This document shows positions 59,869-64,000 of a DNA stretch of 64,000 bases, piece after piece. The notes beneath the pieces are model-generated. The model searched no databases, had not been told where the DNA came from, and saw nothing but the letters and a program-made list of their open reading frames with translations. This DNA is from JARRRD01 sp037381085 (GTDB lineage: Bacteria; Nitrospirota; Thermodesulfovibrionia; Thermodesulfovibrionales; UBA6898). The stretch is taken from the NCBI GenBank assembly GCA_037381085.1, contig JARRRD010000003.1, positions 20,999 through 84,998 of the forward strand, written 5' to 3'. Position numbers and translations under genes: made by a program. Every line of letters starts with the position of its first letter. Position 1 is the first letter of the stretch.

Positions 59869-62800
59869 TGCTCGAAAAGTTAATCGAATACTCCGTTAAG
59901 AACAGGTTCATCGTAATCCTTGCGACCTTTTTCGTCGTAGCGGCGGGGATCTACGCTCTTTCGAAGACCCCGCTGGACGCCATTCCCGATCTCTCCGATG
60001 TCCAGGTGATCGTGTTTACAAGATACCCCGGCCAGGCCCCGGAAGTGGTCGAGCAGCAGGTCACCTATCCGCTTACGACGGCAATGCTCGCTGTTCCGGG
60101 AGCGAAGGTGGTGAGGGGCTATTCCTTCTTCGGACTCTCCTTCGTATATATAATTTTTAAGGACGGGACCGACCTCTACTGGGCGAGGAGCCGCGTCCTT
60201 GAATACCTCAACTACGTGTCCGGCCGGCTGCCAAAAGGGGTTACGCCCTCGCTGGGTCCTGACGCCACCGGCGTGGGATGGATCTACGAATATGCATTGG
60301 TGGACAAGACAGGTCAGCACAACCTCGAACAGCTCCGGTCCATTCAGGACTGGTATCTCCGGTATGAACTTACTTCGGTGGAGGGTGTTTCCGAGGTGGC
60401 GTCCATAGGGGGATTTGTAAAGCAGTATCAGGTCGAACTGGACCCCAACAAACTTTTTGCCTACCATATTCCTCTGTCAAGGGTAAAGGCTGCAATCCAG
60501 CATTCCAACAATGACGTCGGCGGCAGGACGGTAGAGATGGCGGAAACGGAATATATGGTAAGGGGTCTGGGGTACATCAAGTCCATTAAGGACATCAAAG
60601 ACATTCCACTGGGCGTAGATAAGACCGGTACGCCGATCCTGATACGGGACGTGGGGACCGTGCATCTCGGCCCTGAGATGCGCCGTGGGCTGGCAGAGCT
60701 CAACGGACAGGGGGAAGTGGCCGGCGGTGTTGTTATCATGCGGTACGGCGAAAACGCGCTGGCTACGATCCAGAGGGTAAAGGAAAAACTGGAGAGCCTT
60801 AAGGCCGGTCTTCCGCCGGGCGTCCAGATAGTGCCGGTCTACGACCGCTCGGGTTTGATCGAAAGGGCCGTGCATACCCTGAACCACAAACTTCTGGACG
60901 CTCCCTCTGGGCATCCTCATGGCATTTATCGTCATGCATCTTCAGGGATTAAACGCCAATATCATGTCTCTCGGAGGTATAGCCATCGCCATAGGGGCGA
61001 TGATCGATGCCGCCATAGTCATGATAGAAAACGCCCATAAACACCTAGAGAAAAACCCCGGCATGAAGGACCACTGGGCCATTATTACCCTTTCGGCAAA
61101 GCAGGTGGGTCCTGCTCTCTTTTTCTCCCTGCTCATAATTACATGCTCCTTCCTGCCCATATTCTCGCTGCAGGCCCAGGAAGGGAGATTATTCAAGCCC
61201 CTCGCCTTTACGAAGACATATTCCATGGCCTCGGCCGCACTTCTTTCGGTTACCATCGTCCCTGTCCTGATGGGGTATTTCATCAGGACGACGCTCCTTC
61301 CGGCAGCCTGGTCCCTCAGAAAGCAGAGGATTGTGTCGGCCGTGATAGGCGCCGGAGTGTTCCTGTTGGTATGGCTGGTGTCCCTGCTCTTTCCCGCGAC
61401 GCTTCTGGGAGGCTTCGGCCTTCTCATAGCTATAGTGCTCGGTGCGGTGGTCTTCCTCATCCTCTGGCCCCAGGCGGTCAGCCCTGAAGAGAAGAACCCG
61501 CTCAACAGGTTCCTTATCCGTATATACAGGCCGACGATTAAGTGGGTGCTCAGGCACAAGACGGTAACGATCGGCGGCGCCGTTGTCGTAGTACTGACCA
61601 TGCTGCCCTTCCACTCGTTGGTTGTCAACAGGCTGCCGGAAGGTCCGCTGAAATCCGTGGCTGAAAAGATAGATGCAGTTTTTCCCCTTGAGAAGCTGGG
61701 AGGGGAGTTCATGCCCCCTCTTAATGAAGGGGACCTCCTCTATATGCCGACTACGCTGCCGGGCATCTCGATTACGACCGCCAGGGCCCTGCTTCAGCAG
61801 ACTGACAAGATCATAAAGTCCTTCCCAGAGGTAAAATCCGTCTTCGGTAAGATCGGCCGCGCCGACACTGCGACCGACCCGGCGCCGCTGTCGATGATCG
61901 AAACGACTATAAGGCTCAAACCCCGGGACGAGTGGAGAAAGGTGCCGGTGAAAAGGTTCTTCTCCGGCTGGCCGGAATTTCTGCGAAATCCCCTGTCGAA
62001 GGTATGGCCCCTTGAACGGCCAATCACGCAGAAGGAGCTGGTGAAGAAGCTGAACGACGCCATCAAATTTCCCGGCGTGACCAATGCCTGGACGATGCCC
62101 ATCAAGACCAGAATCGACATGCTGGCCACGGGCATCAAGACACCGGTGGGCATCAAGGTGATGGGCAACGACCTTAAGACCCTCTCAACACTTGGAGAGG
62201 AGATCCAGGCGGCAGTCAGTAAAGTCCCGGGTACTCTCTCCGCCTACGCCGAAAGAGTGGTAGGCGGATATTATTTCGACTATGACATAGACCGGGAGGC
62301 TGCCGCGAGATATGGCCTGACTGTCGGGGCTATCGAGGATGTAATTCAGTCGGCCATAGGCGGCATGAACGTGGGTGAGACCGTCGAGGGCCTTGAGAGG
62401 TATCCGATAAATATCAGGTACCAGCGCGGCCTGAGAGAATCCATACCCAGTCTGGAACGTGTTCTCATAGCGACCCCCACGGGTACCCAGATACCTATAA
62501 CGCAGGTGGCGCACATAAGGATCCACCAGGGACCTGCCGTAATAAAAACAGAGAATTCCAGACCAAGTGTCTGGATCAATGTGGATCTGCGGGGTGTGGA
62601 TGTTGCTACCTATGTGAACAATGCGAAGAAGGTTGTTGCCAGAGATGTCCATATTCCGCCAGGGTATAACATCCAGTGGTCGGGACAATACGAATACATG
62701 CAGAGGGCGAACAAGAGGCTGGAGATAGTGGTGCCGATCACACTTCTCATTATTTTCCTCCTGCTCTACCTGAACTTCAAGAACGTGGGCGAGGCGGTGA

Positions 62801-63264
62801 TAGTGATGCTTGCTTTGCCTTTCGCCATAGTGGGAGGTGTCTGGTTCATATATCTCCTGGGATATAACATGAGTATAGCGGTCGGTGTGGGCTTCATAGC
62901 CCTTTCCGGTGTTGCGGCGGAGACCGGCGTTGTGCTGCTCATCTACGTCGACGAAGAACTTGCGAAGAAGATGCAGGAGAAGAACGATGCGATCAGTTAC
63001 GGCGACCTTTACGACGCGATTATCGCTGGCGCGGGCGAGCGGGTCAGGCCGTTGATGATGACCGTAACGGCCATCATGGCGGGCCTTCTGCCGATCTTCT
63101 GGGGACAGGGAGCGGGAGCGGACACCATGCGGAGGATAGCAGCCCCGATGATCGGCGGCATGGTATCCGCGACAATCCTTACACTCATCGTAATACCGGC
63201 CATCTACGCCGTCTGGAAGAGCTGGGGCATCTGGAGGAGAGAGCGGAAGACGGAGAGGGCTTAG
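59868..63264 (+). pseudogene. cusA: CusA-like heavy-metal RND pump with internal out-of-frame deletion
   Basis: The start ATG overlaps the cusB stop. The first frame runs from MLEKLIEYSVKNRFIVILAT to LIERAVHTLNHKLL (about 60896), then goes out of phase to a stop at 61040. Homology resumes in the next phase at TLPLGILMAFIVMHLQGLNA and continues to 63264 with SLGGIAIAIGAMIDAAIVMI, GGEFMPPLNEGDLLYMPTTL and GFIALSGVAAETGVVLLIYV. About 25 residues, most of one membrane helix, are missing at the joint. An ATG at 60919 could give a 781-residue C-terminal piece. Substrate Cu(I)/Ag(I) is inferred from the family. Confidence 0.87.
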
Positions 63265-63377
63265 GCATTCACACTTTCTTCACCTTTCTCCTCTATGCTA
63301 TGGATGGTAAGTAAGCAAGCCACCTGACCACTTCGTTCATGAATGAGGGACTGCCGGGTGCAGGACAGGTTACAGGA

Positions 63378-64000
63378 TCACTTGTCCAGAACCTCTCTTA
63401 CCTTTTTCATCAGCTCCGCCGGTGAAACAGGTTTCGAAATGATTTCCAGATCGTCCCCGAGGTTTACCTTTTCGCTAAGGGTGTCGCGGGGGTAACCGCT
63501 CGCAAAAATGACTTTTACGTCGGGCCTGATCTTCTTTATCGATTCATAAGCCTCCTTGCCGTCTTTCCTGGGCATTACTACGTCAAAAAGAAGTAAGCTG
63601 ACCATGTCTTTGTTTGCCATGAACTTTTCTACGGCGTCCTCTCCATCCAAAGCCTCGATGACCTTGTATCCGTACTTTTCCAGGAGCGACCTGGCGAGTC
63701 TTCTTACCGTATCATCATCCTCCGCGAGAAGGATTGTTTCCGTGCCTCGCCTGGGAGACCGGGGATGTGGAACAGTTTCTTCGGTGCGGATTTGATCCAT
63801 GACCAGAGGCAGATATACATTGAAACTTGAACCCTTTCCGGGCTCGCTGTAGACATCGATATAGCCGTTGTGCTGCCTGATTATTCCGTAGACGATGGAT
63901 AGTCCGAGACCCGTGCCCTTACCGGTTCCTATTGTGGTCAAAAATGGTTCGAAGAGCCTGTCTCTTGTCCCTTCGTCCATGCCTGGACCGGTATCGGCAA
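63378..64000 (-). CDS. Hybrid sensor kinase, C-terminal HATPase and receiver, start outside window
   Basis: The frame is open to the window end and reads ADTGPGMDEGTRDRLFEPF there, so the upstream part of the kinase lies beyond 64000. Visible are the G2 box (GTGKGTGLGLSIVYGIIRQH), then a linker and a receiver domain with EDDDTVRRLARSLLEKYGY, phospho-acceptor Asp in LLLFDVVMPRKDG, and FASGYPRD and SKPVSPAEL at the end. It is convergent with cusA; the 113 bases between hold no gene. Confidence 0.92.
   Translation of the reverse strand, partial: ADTGPGMDEGTRDRLFEPFLTTIGTGKGTGLGLSIVYGIIRQHNGYIDVYSEPGKGSSFNVYLPLVMDQIRTEETVPHPRSPRRGTETILLAEDDDTVRRLARSLLEKYGYKVIEALDGEDAVEKFMANKDMVSLLLFDVVMPRKDGKEAYESIKKIRPDVKVIFASGYPRDTLSEKVNLGDDLEIISKPVSPAELMKKVREVLDK

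Noticed and set aside
1..64000. CRISPR arrays, tRNA/rRNA genes, prophage or insertion sequences
   Set aside because: I looked for regular repeats, tRNA arms and transposase motifs on both strands and saw none; a covariance-model search would be the decisive test.

Overview
The window reads as a chromosomal segment of a Gram-negative bacterium. Support comes from heptose biosynthesis (gmhA), TolC-type outer-membrane lipoproteins, two RND pumps, an L,D-transpeptidase and a sigma-54 activator. The conserved run of ruvC-ruvA-ruvB, queH, a SpoIID-like gene, queA, phoH, an HD-domain gene and ybeY, plus many PAS kinases with Cys clusters, suggests Nitrospirota or a deltaproteobacterial-type lineage. 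That placement rests on gene content alone, not phylogeny. I saw no rRNA, tRNA, CRISPR array, transposase or phage gene.

Layout. 1-1.7 kb: end of a metal-type sensor kinase, then a universal stress gene behind a Pho-box-like operator. 2.0-11.9 kb: one tightly packed minus-strand run of thirteen genes (gmhA, ruvCAB, queH, DUF2905, spoIID-like, queA, SPOR protein, phoH, HD phosphodiesterase, ybeY, and a diacylglycerol kinase/PAP2 fusion). 12.2-17.7 kb: a large REC-PAS kinase with a truncated response regulator, an FN3 lipoprotein and argH behind a canonical promoter. 17.9-21.8 kb: MoxR, DUF58 and transglutaminase genes. 21.8-27.3 kb: a TolC/adaptor/RND pump. 27.4-32.1 kb: glycosyltransferase, polysaccharide deacetylase and an NtrC-type two-component pair, with a perfect 38-bp palindrome between them. 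32.2-45.9 kb: housekeeping and metabolic genes (M16 protease, HMA protein, flavin reductase, PAS kinase, proline oxidation, L,D-transpeptidase, HrpB). 46-50.3 kb: cold shock gene, small proteins and a decayed MacB-type permease end. 50.5-63.3 kb: a copper/silver locus with Met-rich secreted proteins, a PII-like protein, YHS domains, a CPC-type P1B ATPase, a YtkA/FixH-like protein and cusCBA. 63.4 kb to the end: the C-terminal part of a hybrid kinase.

How it fits together. The copper locus looks like a full export and buffering system: cytoplasmic ATPase, periplasmic Met-rich binders and a tripartite RND pump with fused metal-binding domains. Yet several of its genes are broken in the same way. 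cusB, cusA and the YHS lead of the ATPase, and also the response regulator at 12.7 kb, each keep both flanks but lack an internal stretch of roughly 75-190 bp, and the flanks are joined out of frame or across a stop. Either this is recent decay or an assembly artefact, and read mapping would decide. The regulatory sites (Pho-box-like repeats at 1.03 kb, sigma-54-like promoter plus palindrome at 29.3-29.5 kb, direct repeats at 56.3 kb, argH operator at 17.67 kb) are my own pattern calls and need testing. I did not find a clearly novel defence or biosynthetic system.
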